Shown here one piece after another: positions 16,220-25,006 of a DNA stretch of 64,000 nt (position 1 is its first letter; each line of letters opens with the position of its first letter). This stretch comes from Arthrobacter globiformis (GTDB lineage Bacteria; Actinomycetota; Actinomycetes; Actinomycetales; Micrococcaceae). The DNA lies in assembly GCF_030818015.1 (NCBI RefSeq), contig NZ_JAUSZX010000001.1:372001-436000 (forward strand), in the 5' to 3' direction. Both the position numbers and the translations under genes were made by a program. Below the pieces are notes generated by a model that saw only the letters and a list, made by a program, of their open reading frames with translations, was not told where the DNA came from and did no database searches.

Positions 16220-18505
16220 CTACTTGTTGGCCACCGCCTTGGGACCTGCGGTGCCGCCAAGCGTGGATTCAACCCACACGGTGCCCGGGTTCGTGGTGCC
16301 GGCTGCCGCGTTGCGGAGCCGCAGGGTGTAGACGCCGCCCGTTGCCGGTGCCGCAGCCGCGGTGACGGCTGCCTGGCCCAGGACCCGGCCGGTCGGGCCG
16401 CCGACGCGGATGGTCACGGTGCCGCCGACTACGGAGCTGGTGCCGTCGATCCTGAGATCGCCCGTCTTCCACTGGGCGACGCCGATGGTTACCCGGTCCG
16501 TAACCGGCACTACCTTGACTTCATCGGTCCGGACCGTCGTGCCGACCGTTACGGTGAGGCGGAACGTGAGCGCATTGTTGGTCATCGGGGTCCTGAAGAC
16601 CGGGAGGCCGAACGTCGGCTTGAGCGTGTTGGCCCCGGTAAGTGTGACCTTGTCCGGATCGGTTGGCCCGGTCAGGACCTGCTCCCACAGGTAGGTTGCT
16701 CCGGTGGTGGAACCGGTGCCGTCAAGGGTGACCGGGGTGGCCGTGGTGCGACGGACAACGTTCTGGTCGGGGCCGGCCACTGCGACGACGGCGCCCTGTG
16801 CGGTGACGGCGGCAGTCTTGGCCGATTCGGGCCCGGTGCCGTTGACGTTGCTGGCCTTGATCGTGAACTGGTAGGCGGTGTCGCCCGCGAGTCCGCCGTA
16901 GACCAGGGACGTTGCGGTGCCGGCGGCCGTCTTGGGTGCGCCGAATGCCGTGCCGTCAGCGGTGTAGGCCTGGAGGGTGTAGCCGGTGATGGTCAGGCCG
17001 GCGGCGCCCGGGTCCGGTGCGGTCCATGTCAGTGTGGCGGTGCCCTGGCCCACCACGGGTGCCCCTGAGAAAGCGGGAGCGGCGGGAACGGGATCGTTGG
17101 TGACCTTGAAGATGGCTTCACTGATGGTGGAGACGTTGCCGGACGGGTCGAAGGCTGCGAACCTCAGCGTTGTGTTGGTGGCGATGTCCATCGGGCCGAT
17201 GTAGCGGATCACATTGGCCCCAAGTACGCCGCCGGAGAGGACCGGATCGGAACCGTCGGTGGTGTAGTAGATGTCACTGCCCGTTTCATTGGCGGTGAGC
17301 GTGACCCGCTGGGCGACCGGTGAGGTGCCGCCGTTGGGCGTCGCAGATACGGTCGGAGGCGTGCTGTCCGTCATCGGTATGGCGTGGGCGGCAGGGTAGG
17401 TCTCGCCCACGCTGCTGACGCCGACGACGTAGACGTCGTAGTCCTCGGTGGCGGAGAGACCGGTGATGGTGGTGCCGGTGGCTGCCTGGCCGGAGATGCG
17501 CTTGCCGATCTCAACCTGCTCGTTGCCGGTCACGGTCTTGCCGACTGCCACGGCACGGTAGCCGGTGATTGCCGGGGTTCCGGGGATGGCTTCGGCCGGC
17601 GTCCAGTTCAGTTTGAGTCCGCCTGAAACCTTGGCGGCTGTGATCCCGGACGGTGCGGGCGGACCGGACTGCAGCGGCCCGTTGGGGCAGCCGCCCATGC
17701 CGGGGCCGCCGGGCTCGCCGTACTCGGCAATGGTCAGGCCCTGCCGGTTGGCGTCCGCGTCTTCGAACTCCCAGGCCATGGCGCGCTCGCCGAGGCCGGC
17801 GTTTGCGGCGATTTCAGCGTTGGCCGCGTCGTCGAAGTTGTAGGTGGCGGTGAAGGTATCGCCGGTGACCAGCAGGCTCGAGGAGTAGCCGCCCTTGGGG
17901 GCCGGTGTGAGGGGGCCGGGGATGGCGCGGATGTCGCGCCGTGCCACCGTGGTGTCCTTCAGGGCCGGCTCGATGATGCGCTGTTCCAGCTGGGCCGGGT
18001 TGACGCCGGCGCCGATGTGCCCCTTGACGGTGACGGTGCTGCCGCTGAGTTCGGCGTCGCCGGTGACGTAGGTGTCCTGCACCGTCGTTTCTCCGGCGGC
18101 GGCTGCGCCAAACCTCATGGAGACGACGTCGCCGGGACGGATATCGGGGGTGACGTTCAGGCCGGTGCCGGCGCCCCAGCAGACACCGCCGGGGTGGTTT
18201 ACCTCAAAGGCGACGCCGCCGGCGTCGACGGCTGCCTGGGCGGAACCGATGATCTTTCCCGCACGCTTGACTTCGAGGGTGGCGGTTTCGCCGGCGTGTC
18301 CCTCGTATCCCTCGATGGAGACGAAGTCGCGGTCGGGGAAGACGACGATGTTGTCCGGGAAAGTAGGCACAGCCGCGCTGGCGGCCGGAATGGCGAACAT
18401 GGAGGTTGAGCAGATGACCGCGGAGACGGTGGCAAATACTCCGGCTCTGCGGGCGCCGGGAAGGCGAGAATTGTGCGCTCCCGGCTCGCTTTGTGCTGAT
18501 TTCAT
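16220..18505 (-). CDS. Large secreted multidomain protein with fibronectin type III and Ig-like modules
   Basis: 761 residues from ATG 18505 (MKSAQSEPGAHNSRLPGARR), chosen because GAGGT precedes it and a Sec signal (ATVSAVICSTSMFAIPAASA) follows. Modules in order: a unique N-terminal region (~50-300), a Fn3 repeat (~310-400: PSGITAAKVSGGLKLNWTPA), a chitobiase/HEX C-terminal-type domain (~405-480: SDIYYTTDGSDPVLSGG, LRFAAFDPSGNVS), a second Fn3 (~490-580), a PKD/Ig-like module (VAGPDQNVVRRTTATPVTLDG) and a C-terminal beta domain. No LPXTG anchor is seen. Probably a surface or matrix-binding protein; no catalytic domain is recognised. Monocistronic. Confidence 0.85.
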   Translation of the reverse strand: MKSAQSEPGAHNSRLPGARRAGVFATVSAVICSTSMFAIPAASAAVPTFPDNIVVFPDRDFVSIEGYEGHAGETATLEVKRAGKIIGSAQAAVDAGGVAFEVNHPGGVCWGAGTGLNVTPDIRPGDVVSMRFGAAAAGETTVQDTYVTGDAELSGSTVTVKGHIGAGVNPAQLEQRIIEPALKDTTVARRDIRAIPGPLTPAPKGGYSSSLLVTGDTFTATYNFDDAANAEIAANAGLGERAMAWEFEDADANRQGLTIAEYGEPGGPGMGGCPNGPLQSGPPAPSGITAAKVSGGLKLNWTPAEAIPGTPAITGYRAVAVGKTVTGNEQVEIGKRISGQAATGTTITGLSATEDYDVYVVGVSSVGETYPAAHAIPMTDSTPPTVSATPNGGTSPVAQRVTLTANETGSDIYYTTDGSDPVLSGGVLGANVIRYIGPMDIATNTTLRFAAFDPSGNVSTISEAIFKVTNDPVPAAPAFSGAPVVGQGTATLTWTAPDPGAAGLTITGYTLQAYTADGTAFGAPKTAAGTATSLVYGGLAGDTAYQFTIKASNVNGTGPESAKTAAVTAQGAVVAVAGPDQNVVRRTTATPVTLDGTGSTTGATYLWEQVLTGPTDPDKVTLTGANTLKPTFGLPVFRTPMTNNALTFRLTVTVGTTVRTDEVKVVPVTDRVTIGVAQWKTGDLRIDGTSSVVGGTVTIRVGGPTGRVLGQAAVTAAAAPATGGVYTLRLRNAAAGTTNPGTVWVESTLGGTAGPKAVANK

Positions 18506-18863
18506 GATGACCTCATCGATCCGAGGTGCGCGACTATCACGCACAATCACAGAATCAATAAGTCCCCTTGGGGAAACGCTGTGCGTCTTGGCTCGGAAAA
18601 ACGCTCTGCGGCACCAAATTTGGCCGTACCTTTTGGGCCCCCACATAGAGGGGTTCGTGAGGGGAAGGAGGGTGATTTGCCTCTGTCAGGGCGGGCACAC
18701 CCGGCGTTCGGCCGTGAGGGGGACGTGTACCCCCCACTGGGGTTCGGAACCCCCAATTGCCCCCATGCGGGGGGATCAGAACTCCGGGTTTCCCCAAGGG
18801 TGCGGCCGAAAATCGGCGTTTTGTGGCGGGACTGCACTCATCAGAACCGGCGGCAAGGCAGCC
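18506..18863. promoter_or_regulatory. Long leader with clustered C-tract/G-tract dyads
   Basis: No gene seen. The 358 bp upstream of the Fn3 gene carry at least five C-run/G-run dyads (18564-18573, 18638-18653, 18730-18742, 18760-18774, 18792-18800) and a perfect palindrome CCAAATTTGG at 18613-18622. Such dyads can form hairpins or be tandem operator sites. The last part (after ~18800) is the downstream flank of the DUF5997 gene. Confidence 0.45.
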
Positions 18864-19262
18864 TCAGCCCTGGCGGGCCTTCTTTGCAGTCTTCTTGGCG
18901 GCCTCTTCCTTGACCCGCTGGGCTTCTGCGCGGACGGCGGCGTGCGTGGCCCGCTCGGCAACCAGCCACGCAGGGGGAGCCTGCAGCAGCGCGGTGATCT
19001 CCGCCGTCGTCAGCGCCTCTTCAACCCCGCCCCGGGCAAGACCGCTGATGGAGACGTTGAGTTTCTGCGCCACCACCGGGCGGGGGTGTGGGCCGTTGCG
19101 GCGCAGTTCGGCCAGCCACTCCGGCGGGTTGGACTGCAGCTCGGCGAACTCCGCGCGCGTGATGGTTGAATCCTGGAACTCCTGGGGCGTCGCAGGCAGG
19201 TAGATACCAAGTTTCTTGGCAACGGTGGCCGGCTTCATGGACTGGGAGTTAGCAGAGGTCAT
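18864..19262 (-). CDS. DUF5997 family protein
   Basis: 132 residues. The family hallmark MKPATVAKKLGIYLPATPQEFQ is near the start, followed by a HTH-like central part (ARGGVEEALTTAEITALL) and a Lys/Ala-rich C-terminal tail (KKTAKKARQG). Actinobacteria-specific, function unknown. Divergent from the LysR-domain protein at 19357, a neighbourhood I believe is common in these bacteria. Confidence 0.85.
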   Translation of the reverse strand: MTSANSQSMKPATVAKKLGIYLPATPQEFQDSTITRAEFAELQSNPPEWLAELRRNGPHPRPVVAQKLNVSISGLARGGVEEALTTAEITALLQAPPAWLVAERATHAAVRAEAQRVKEEAAKKTAKKARQG

Positions 19263-19356
19263 GCATTAAGGGTATCCGGCTGTACCCGGTCCCCTGACCA
19301 AAGCCCGTGGGCAACGCGCGCCGCGCTGTGCGTGCCGGTGGCAGTACTGTGAAGGT

Positions 19357-20106
19357 GTGCCCGCTGAAGATGAAACCGCCCTGGACCCGGCCGCGCCGGA
19401 GTCCCCGCCGCGCGAGCTGCGCTTCGCCTACATCGCCGGCGTGACGCCCGGGAAGTGGATCCGGCGCTGGGAGGAACGGATGCCGGACGTTCCCCTTCGT
19501 TCGTTCATGTCCGACGGCGGCACGCAGTTGTCGGTGCTGCGCGACGGTTCGGCGGACCTCAGCTTTGTCCGCCTCCCGGTGGAGCGCGAAGGCCTGAACG
19601 TCATCCCGCTGTACGAGGAACAGCCCGTGGTGGTGGCCCCCAAGGGCCACGAAATCACCGTGTTCGAGGACGTGGCACTCGAGGACCTGGCGGAAGAAAC
19701 CTTCCTCGACGCCGATGAACTGGGCGGGCCGGAAATGGCCCTGCAGGTGGTGGCGTCCGGTGCGGGCCTGCTGATACTTCCCATGTCCGTCGCCCGGCAT
19801 TTCAACACTAAGGACACCGTGGCCCGCCGCCTGACCGGGGCGCCCGGAACCCAGATCGCGCTCGCCTGGCCCAGCGACGCCACGGACGAGGTCATCGAGG
19901 AGTTCATCGGCATTGTCCGCGGCCGCACGGCGCAAAGCTCACGGCAGCCCTCCGCCCGGCAGGAGAAAGAGAAGAAGGCACCCAAACCGGACCGCCGTGG
20001 CGGCGGCGCAGGGGCCGGCGGCAAGAAGCCGAAAGTCGCCCAGCGCTACGCACCCAACCCGGACAAGGGGAAGGGCCGCGGCTCGCGGAAGAAGGGCAAG
20101 CGGTAG
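19357..20106 (+). CDS. LysR substrate-binding domain protein without a DNA-binding domain
   Basis: 249 residues from GTG 19357. Residues ~12-190 form a LysR-type effector-binding fold (ELRFAYIAGVTPGKWIRRW, DLSFVRLPVEREGLNVIPLYEE, GAGLLILPMSVARHF). There is no N-terminal HTH; the frame has no room for one before the divergent DUF5997 gene. The C-terminal ~50 residues are a basic Lys/Arg/Gly tail ending GSRKKGKR that could bind nucleic acid. It may act together with DUF5997 (small, HTH-like), which would split a LysR regulator into two proteins. That is inference. Confidence 0.8.
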   Translation: MPAEDETALDPAAPESPPRELRFAYIAGVTPGKWIRRWEERMPDVPLRSFMSDGGTQLSVLRDGSADLSFVRLPVEREGLNVIPLYEEQPVVVAPKGHEITVFEDVALEDLAEETFLDADELGGPEMALQVVASGAGLLILPMSVARHFNTKDTVARRLTGAPGTQIALAWPSDATDEVIEEFIGIVRGRTAQSSRQPSARQEKEKKAPKPDRRGGGAGAGGKKPKVAQRYAPNPDKGKGRGSRKKGKR

Positions 20107-20132
20107 CCTGGCCGGAACCGCGCCAAAGGGAC

Positions 20133-20175
20133 GCAGGAAGCGCCGCCCGCTGCGACAGCGGACGGCGCTTCCTGC
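20133..20175 (+). terminator. Terminator hairpin after the LysR-domain gene
   Basis: Near-perfect inverted repeat with arms GCAGGAAGCGCCG and CGGCGCTTCCTGC and an inner CCGCTG/CAGCGG stem. It begins 27 bp after the stop codon. No long U-tract follows. Confidence 0.8.
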
Positions 20176-20483
20176 TTAAGGTGTTTCAGTTCAGAACACG
20201 CCGCTTGACGGCCATTGGTGGCGTTCCGCCGCCCCCAACCAGTTGTTCAGCAGTTTCCTAGGGGGGCCCGCCTCCGCGGGTGGCCGCAGGAACTGATTTG
20301 AGGGTGGGGCTCCCGCCTAGGACTTCCCGACGGCGGCCATCCCACCTATTCAGGTGGGGCAGGCCCCCGTGGGCGCTGCTTCCCAAGGTTTTCTGGAGTC
20401 ACACGGCGCACCATGACTGTGTTCCATATTTGGCCGGCGCCAACGCCGTCGCCGAGGCCATCACAATCAGCTGGGAGGATGTC
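20176..20483. other. Intergenic region upstream of the multicopper oxidase
   Basis: About 300 bp with several G/C-rich short hairpins, for example CCCACCTATTCAGGTGGG near 20340. The frame of the oxidase is open through part of it but contains no signal peptide or family similarity. I treat it as promoter and leader. No further gene seen. Confidence 0.5.
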
Positions 20484-22208
20484 ATGGCAACAACACGGAG
20501 GGACGTGTTGAAACTGAGCCTGTTGGGCGGCGCAGTGGCCGTCTCCGCTTCAACCGGAGGGCCGGCCATCGCGGGTGTCCCGGGACGCCGGGGCGCGGAC
20601 GACAATGAAACAACGGTCATCACGCCGAGCACGCTTGCCCCGGCGAACATGCCGGTCCCGTTCACCACCGTCTTCCGGCGGCCGCCGGAACTGCTTCCCT
20701 ATGCCACGGGCCGGGACCGCGACGGCACGCCGTTTGCGAAATATGCGCTGAACCAAAAACTGGGCAAGGCCCAGATCGCAAGGGGGCTCAGCACCACCCT
20801 TGCGGGGTACAACGGCGTTTTTCCAGGCCCCACCGTCCGGGTTGAGCAGGGCACCCGGACGGAGCTGAGGATCAGCAACCGCCTGCCAGCGACTGGCCTG
20901 CTCTACCCGAACACCTTCAACACCGTCACCCACCTGCACGGCTCGGCGTCGCTGCCCCAGTACGACGGGTACGCCAACGACCGCACTGCGCCGGGCCGGG
21001 TGAAGACCTACCACTATCCGAACTGGCAAGCGGCGCGGACGCTCTGGTACCACGACCACAACCACATGCTGACGGCACAGGGCGTGTACTCGGGGCTCGC
21101 CTCCATCTACTCCATCACCAACGCGCGTGAGCGGGCGCAGTTGCCGCAGGGCGAGTTCGACGTGCCCATCCTGGTCTCCGACGTGATGCTGAACGCTGAC
21201 GGGTCCCTCGGCTACAACGACAACGGCCACGCAGGGCTGTGGGGCGACATCATCATGGTCAACGGGGTGCCCTGGCCCACCATGAAGGTCAAGCCGCGCA
21301 TTTACCGGTTCCGGTTCCTCGTTGGCTCGATCACCCGCTCCTACCGCTTCGCCCTGTCCAACGGCGACCCGTTCTACGTGGTCGGCACCGACGCCGGGAT
21401 GACCCCGAAGGTGCAGGCGGTGTCCTCCTGGCGGCAGGGGACTGCCGAACGCTACGAGGTGCTGATCGACTTCCGGAAGTACAAGCCGGGCCAGTCCGTG
21501 GAGCTGCGGAACCTGAGCAACAAGAACAACGTGAACTTCGCAAACACCGGCAAGGTCATGAAATTCCAGGTGGTGGCTGATTCCGCAGCCCAGCCCGGTT
21601 CCCACTCAATCTCCTCCATCCCCACCACGCTGGACCCCGGCCCGCACCCCACCAAGGCACTAGGCGGGCTGGACACCATGGCGCTGACCCCGGACATGGC
21701 CGTGGCCAAGAGGATCCTCCGCGTCCAGCGGCAGGGCGGGGAATGGACCATCAACGGTGAAACCTGGGACACAGTGGAAAAATCCAACTTCACGCGGTGC
21801 TTCGCCAACCCGCAGCGTAACCAGGTGGAGCAGTGGACCATCGTCAACGAGTCCGGCGGCTGGTTCCATCCGGTCCACATCCACCTGATCGACGGCAAGA
21901 TCATCGGCCGCAACACCAACGGCGGCAAGCCGTTCGCCTGGGAAGGCGGGCCGAAGGACGTCTTCTATGCGGGCGAGAGCGAATCCGTCACGGTCCTCAT
22001 GCAGTTCGACACCGGCAAGCACCTCGGCGGCCGGTACATGGTGCACTGCCACAACCTCGTGCATGAGGACCACGACATGATGGTCCAGTTCTCCGTGGGC
22101 GACCTGCGGAACAACGATCCCATCAACGCCGACAAGCCCGTCCTGGAAACACGGCCTGAGGGGTACTACGCCTCGAAGTACAAGTTGGCCTACCCGGCGG
22201 GGACGTGA
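20484..22208 (+). CDS. Tat-exported multicopper oxidase (CotA/bilirubin oxidase-like)
   Basis: 574 residues from ATG 20484, placed 7 bp after GGGAGG. Twin-arginine signal TTRRDVLKLSLLGGAVAVSAS. Three cupredoxin domains with all four copper motifs: THLHG, LWYHDHNH, HPVHIHLIDG and HCHNLVHEDHDMM (type 1 ligands His-Cys-His plus a Met candidate). Expected to oxidise phenols, bilirubin-like compounds or metal ions with O2 outside the membrane. The next gene, a lipoprotein, starts 2 bp after its stop, so the two are an operon. Upstream sequence is in frame but not part of the protein. Confidence 0.93.
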   Translation: MATTRRDVLKLSLLGGAVAVSASTGGPAIAGVPGRRGADDNETTVITPSTLAPANMPVPFTTVFRRPPELLPYATGRDRDGTPFAKYALNQKLGKAQIARGLSTTLAGYNGVFPGPTVRVEQGTRTELRISNRLPATGLLYPNTFNTVTHLHGSASLPQYDGYANDRTAPGRVKTYHYPNWQAARTLWYHDHNHMLTAQGVYSGLASIYSITNARERAQLPQGEFDVPILVSDVMLNADGSLGYNDNGHAGLWGDIIMVNGVPWPTMKVKPRIYRFRFLVGSITRSYRFALSNGDPFYVVGTDAGMTPKVQAVSSWRQGTAERYEVLIDFRKYKPGQSVELRNLSNKNNVNFANTGKVMKFQVVADSAAQPGSHSISSIPTTLDPGPHPTKALGGLDTMALTPDMAVAKRILRVQRQGGEWTINGETWDTVEKSNFTRCFANPQRNQVEQWTIVNESGGWFHPVHIHLIDGKIIGRNTNGGKPFAWEGGPKDVFYAGESESVTVLMQFDTGKHLGGRYMVHCHNLVHEDHDMMVQFSVGDLRNNDPINADKPVLETRPEGYYASKYKLAYPAGT

Positions 22209-22209
22209 C

Positions 22210-23043
22210 ATGAAACGGACGCTGCTAATCGCACCGGCTGTGCTGCTGGCCTTCTCCCTGGCTGGCTGCACCGGCGGTGTCCAGGCCAGTCCGGCGGCCA
22301 ACCCGGCTCCCACCCCGCCCGCGAGCAGCCCCGCCGACGCCGCCGACGCCGCGAACCGGGTCCTCGCGCAGGCCGAGGAAGGCCAGGACCTGGGCAACGG
22401 CCGGCCCACCGTCAGCAACGACGGCCTCATGGTCCGGCGCAGGGTGGTGATCGCCGTCCACACCGGGCTGGACGCCGACATCGCCGGCATCCGCAAGCGG
22501 CTGGACGCGGCCGCCGCGGCACGGGGCACCGTCCTGACCGCCATCTCGCCTGATGTGCTTGAACCCGCTGTGCTGCAGCAGATGGTCCCCGAGGTCATCG
22601 TGGCCCTTCCGTCAACTGCCACTCCCGACGACGGACGCACCATCGTGCGTTCAGTCACCGAGGAGAACACCGGCAAACTGGGCGTGAAGAACTTCTACGT
22701 CCTCCCGGTGCTGGTGCATGACCTGCGGTTCAGCGTTGCCACAGCCAACCCAGCCGCAGTATCGGCCGCGATGGACAGGGAGGGCATCATCTCCGACGCG
22801 CTCGGGAACTACAGCACCGTGGCACAGGCCGGGCAGCTCAGTATCAGCTACACCGGCCCCCTGCTCGGCGACGAAACCGTCGAGAGCGTCCGCGAGGGCA
22901 TCAGCAGGCCGGCACACCTTCCCGCCGCCGAGGTGACGGTGGGGCCACGATCCGCGTCCGGAACCGGCGTGGACATGGCCGCCGAACCGCCGTGGGACGC
23001 AGAACAGCTCGAAGGCCAGGCAATACATCCGCACACGGAGTGA
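22210..23043 (+). CDS. Lipoprotein of unknown function, co-transcribed with the multicopper oxidase
   Basis: 277 residues with a lipoprotein signal (LLAFSLAGC lipobox, Cys near residue 20), then a Pro/Ala linker and a mixed alpha/beta domain (LMVRRRVVIAVHTGLDADIAGIR, VIVALPSTATPDDGRTIVRS). Anchored on the outer face of the membrane, where the exported oxidase also acts. I do not recognise the domain. It begins 2 bp after the oxidase stop. A copper delivery or redox partner role is a guess from context only. Confidence 0.75.
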   Translation: MKRTLLIAPAVLLAFSLAGCTGGVQASPAANPAPTPPASSPADAADAANRVLAQAEEGQDLGNGRPTVSNDGLMVRRRVVIAVHTGLDADIAGIRKRLDAAAAARGTVLTAISPDVLEPAVLQQMVPEVIVALPSTATPDDGRTIVRSVTEENTGKLGVKNFYVLPVLVHDLRFSVATANPAAVSAAMDREGIISDALGNYSTVAQAGQLSISYTGPLLGDETVESVREGISRPAHLPAAEVTVGPRSASGTGVDMAAEPPWDAEQLEGQAIHPHTE

Positions 23044-23102
23044 TGCACCACTTCCAAACCAGAAACTGAGCGAAGGAATGATAGGAGAAAGCAGTGAGGA
23101 GC

Positions 23103-23738
23103 ATGTCCAGCCCTACCATCCGGGACGTTGCGCAACGGGCCGGGGTCTCACTGACGACGGTGTCCTACGTGTTGTCCGGCAGGAGCGGAGGCACCACCCG
23201 GATCAGCGCGTCCACGCAGGAACGCGTCATGGCCGCCGCCGGCGATCTTGGCTACGTGCCCAACCAGGCGGCGCGGGGAATGCGCCGTGGCAGGACGGAC
23301 CTGGTGGCCATCGCCATTGAGGACCTGGAATGGCCGGCGGACCGGGCGCTGGCCACCGCCGCCGCAGCGATCCTTCCGCGGCACGGCTACCAGCCGGTCA
23401 TCCTGCTCGGCCAGTCGTGGCGGCAGTTCATGCTGGCCGGCGGTGCCGACGGCGTCATCATGGGCGTCCTCCCCAGCACCGAGGAAGAGGACCGCGCCAT
23501 CGCCGAACTGGCCAGGCGCGGCATCGCGCAGGTGGTCATCTCCGAATCGGTGCATCCCGAACAGGCCGTCGCGCTGCTCGTGGACCGGATGGCCGGGTAC
23601 GCGGCCAGGGCCGCAGAAAACACGGCCTCCTGGAAGTGCCTCAGCGGACATGCCCTGGTCGGCGGCGGCGCGCTCCAGCTGCTGAACGAGGTGCTGTCCG
23701 CCGCCGGCGCGTTTGCCGAGCAGATCCCCGTCTTCTAG
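23103..23738 (+). CDS. Short LacI-family regulator, possibly internally deleted
   Basis: 211 residues from ATG 23103 (GAGGA ahead of it; a GTG at 23094 is also in frame). The LacI HTH is complete (TIRDVAQRAGVSLTTVSYVLSG, STQERVMAAAGDLGYVPNQAAR). The first periplasmic-binding-like subdomain follows to about residue 150 (MLAGGADGVIMGVLPSTEEE). The C-terminus then jumps to EQAVALLVDRMAGYAARAAEN. Normal family length is ~330-340, so ~125 residues including most of the second subdomain are absent, in frame. Either a naturally short form or another deletion. DNA binding is likely kept; sugar sensing is doubtful. Confidence 0.7.
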   Translation: MSSPTIRDVAQRAGVSLTTVSYVLSGRSGGTTRISASTQERVMAAAGDLGYVPNQAARGMRRGRTDLVAIAIEDLEWPADRALATAAAAILPRHGYQPVILLGQSWRQFMLAGGADGVIMGVLPSTEEEDRAIAELARRGIAQVVISESVHPEQAVALLVDRMAGYAARAAENTASWKCLSGHALVGGGALQLLNEVLSAAGAFAEQIPVF

Positions 23739-24097
23739 GACCATCCGATCCGGAACCGGGTGCTTGCAGCCGCGTAACAATCGGACCTGCGGGCTGTGCG
23801 CGTTCGGTGCAAGGCGCGGGCGGGCCCGGCCCGTCATGGTCCGTAGCCAGCCGCAACATCAGCCGCCTCCACGGCCCGTTTCTGTCGCCGTGCGTCATCC
23901 GGTGTCCCCGGAAGACGCCCGCCATTACGCACTGTTTACTTCGAAGTCCCCGCGCGTCCAGGAGTTGCCATCCGCCGCCCCGGCCGGCAGGTTACGCCCC
24001 GTTTCCCCTCGTGACCGTCCCCTTCAGGCGGTGCTCCATCTCTGCTCTCATGGTGGACACCAAACGCCTTGAACGACCTGCTGAAGGGAAGCACGCC
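23739..24097. other. Intergenic region upstream of the ABC/monooxygenase operon
   Basis: About 360 bp. The ATPase frame stays open across much of it, but the codons look non-coding (Pro/Arg/Ser/Cys-rich) and no family similarity starts before 24098. A substrate-binding protein gene would be expected around here for this transporter type and is absent. No hairpin terminator or riboswitch recognised. Confidence 0.5.
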
Positions 24098-25006
24098 ATG
24101 ACCTCCGGAACCGGGCCGATACCGAAAATCAGCCTTCAAAACATCACCAAGAACTTCACGGTGCGGCCCAGCAAGGACAACCCGGAAGGGGCAGTCCTGA
24201 CCGCACTGGACGGCATATCCCTTGACGTCTCCGCAGGCGAATTCATCACCCTCGTAGGCCCCAGCGGCTCCGGCAAGACCACCCTCCTGGACCTCCTGGC
24301 CGGCCTCACCAAGCCGGACACCGGCCAGGTGCTGGTGGACGGCCGGGAAGTGGCAGGTCCGGGCCGGGACCGCGCCGTCGTTTTCCAGCAGTATGCCCTG
24401 TTCCCCTGGCGCACGGCCGCTGCCAACGTGTCCTTCGGACTGGAAGGCGTGGGCAGCGACGGGAAGCGCTACAGCCGCAAGGAGCGGGCTGAGAAGGCAC
24501 GTGAATACCTCGAGCTTGTGGGCCTCGGCGGATTTGAAGACCGTTACCCCCACGAGCTGTCCGGCGGCATGAAGCAGCGCGTGGCCATCGCCCGCAGCCT
24601 GGCCTACGAGCCGGACATCCTGCTGATGGACGAACCCTTTGCCGCCCTGGACGCCCAGACGCGTGAGCAGCTTCAGGCCGAACTGCTCCGGATCTGGGCC
24701 ACCACGGGCAAGACCATCATCTTCATCACCCACGGCATCGACGAGGCCGTGTACCTGGGCCAGCGCGTGGCCGTGCTCAGTTCCCGGCCGGGACGGCTGA
24801 AGGAAATCGTGGACATCGATCTGGGGGACCGCTTCGGTGACGAGGACGTCCGCTCCAACCCCGCCTTCGTGGAACACCGGCACAAGGTGTGGTCGCTGCT
24901 GCATGACGAGGTACGCCGGGCCCAGGAAGCCGGGCACGCAAAGATCCAGCCCGACGGAACGGCACCGGACGAAACCAGGACCATCACCACCGGAAAGGCA
25001 GCCTGA
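24098..25006 (+). CDS. ABC transporter ATPase (nitrate/sulfonate/taurine type)
   Basis: 302 residues from ATG 24098 with GAAGGGA ahead. Walker A GPSGSGKTT (residues 54-62), Q-loop in VFQQYALFPWRT, signature LSGGMKQRVAIARSL, Walker B ILLMDEPFAALD, H-loop IIFITHGIDEAV. The C-terminal SRPGRLKEIVDIDLGDRF is typical of SsuB/TauB/NrtD proteins. Overlaps the permease gene by 1 bp (TGATG). With the downstream flavin monooxygenase it suggests uptake and desulfonation or similar oxidation of an organosulfur or amine compound. Confidence 0.93.
   Translation: MTSGTGPIPKISLQNITKNFTVRPSKDNPEGAVLTALDGISLDVSAGEFITLVGPSGSGKTTLLDLLAGLTKPDTGQVLVDGREVAGPGRDRAVVFQQYALFPWRTAAANVSFGLEGVGSDGKRYSRKERAEKAREYLELVGLGGFEDRYPHELSGGMKQRVAIARSLAYEPDILLMDEPFAALDAQTREQLQAELLRIWATTGKTIIFITHGIDEAVYLGQRVAVLSSRPGRLKEIVDIDLGDRFGDEDVRSNPAFVEHRHKVWSLLHDEVRRAQEAGHAKIQPDGTAPDETRTITTGKAA

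Noticed and set aside
23739-24097. Possible cysteine-rich leader peptide upstream of the sulfonate-type operon
   Set aside because: One frame carries several Cys codons, but there is no ribosome site or compact start-stop unit, so it is not convincing as an attenuator.
23330-25006. Long plus-strand frame starting 770 bp before the ATPase
   Set aside because: Only the part from 24098 matches an ABC ATPase; the rest overlaps the LacI gene in another frame and is Pro/Arg-rich.
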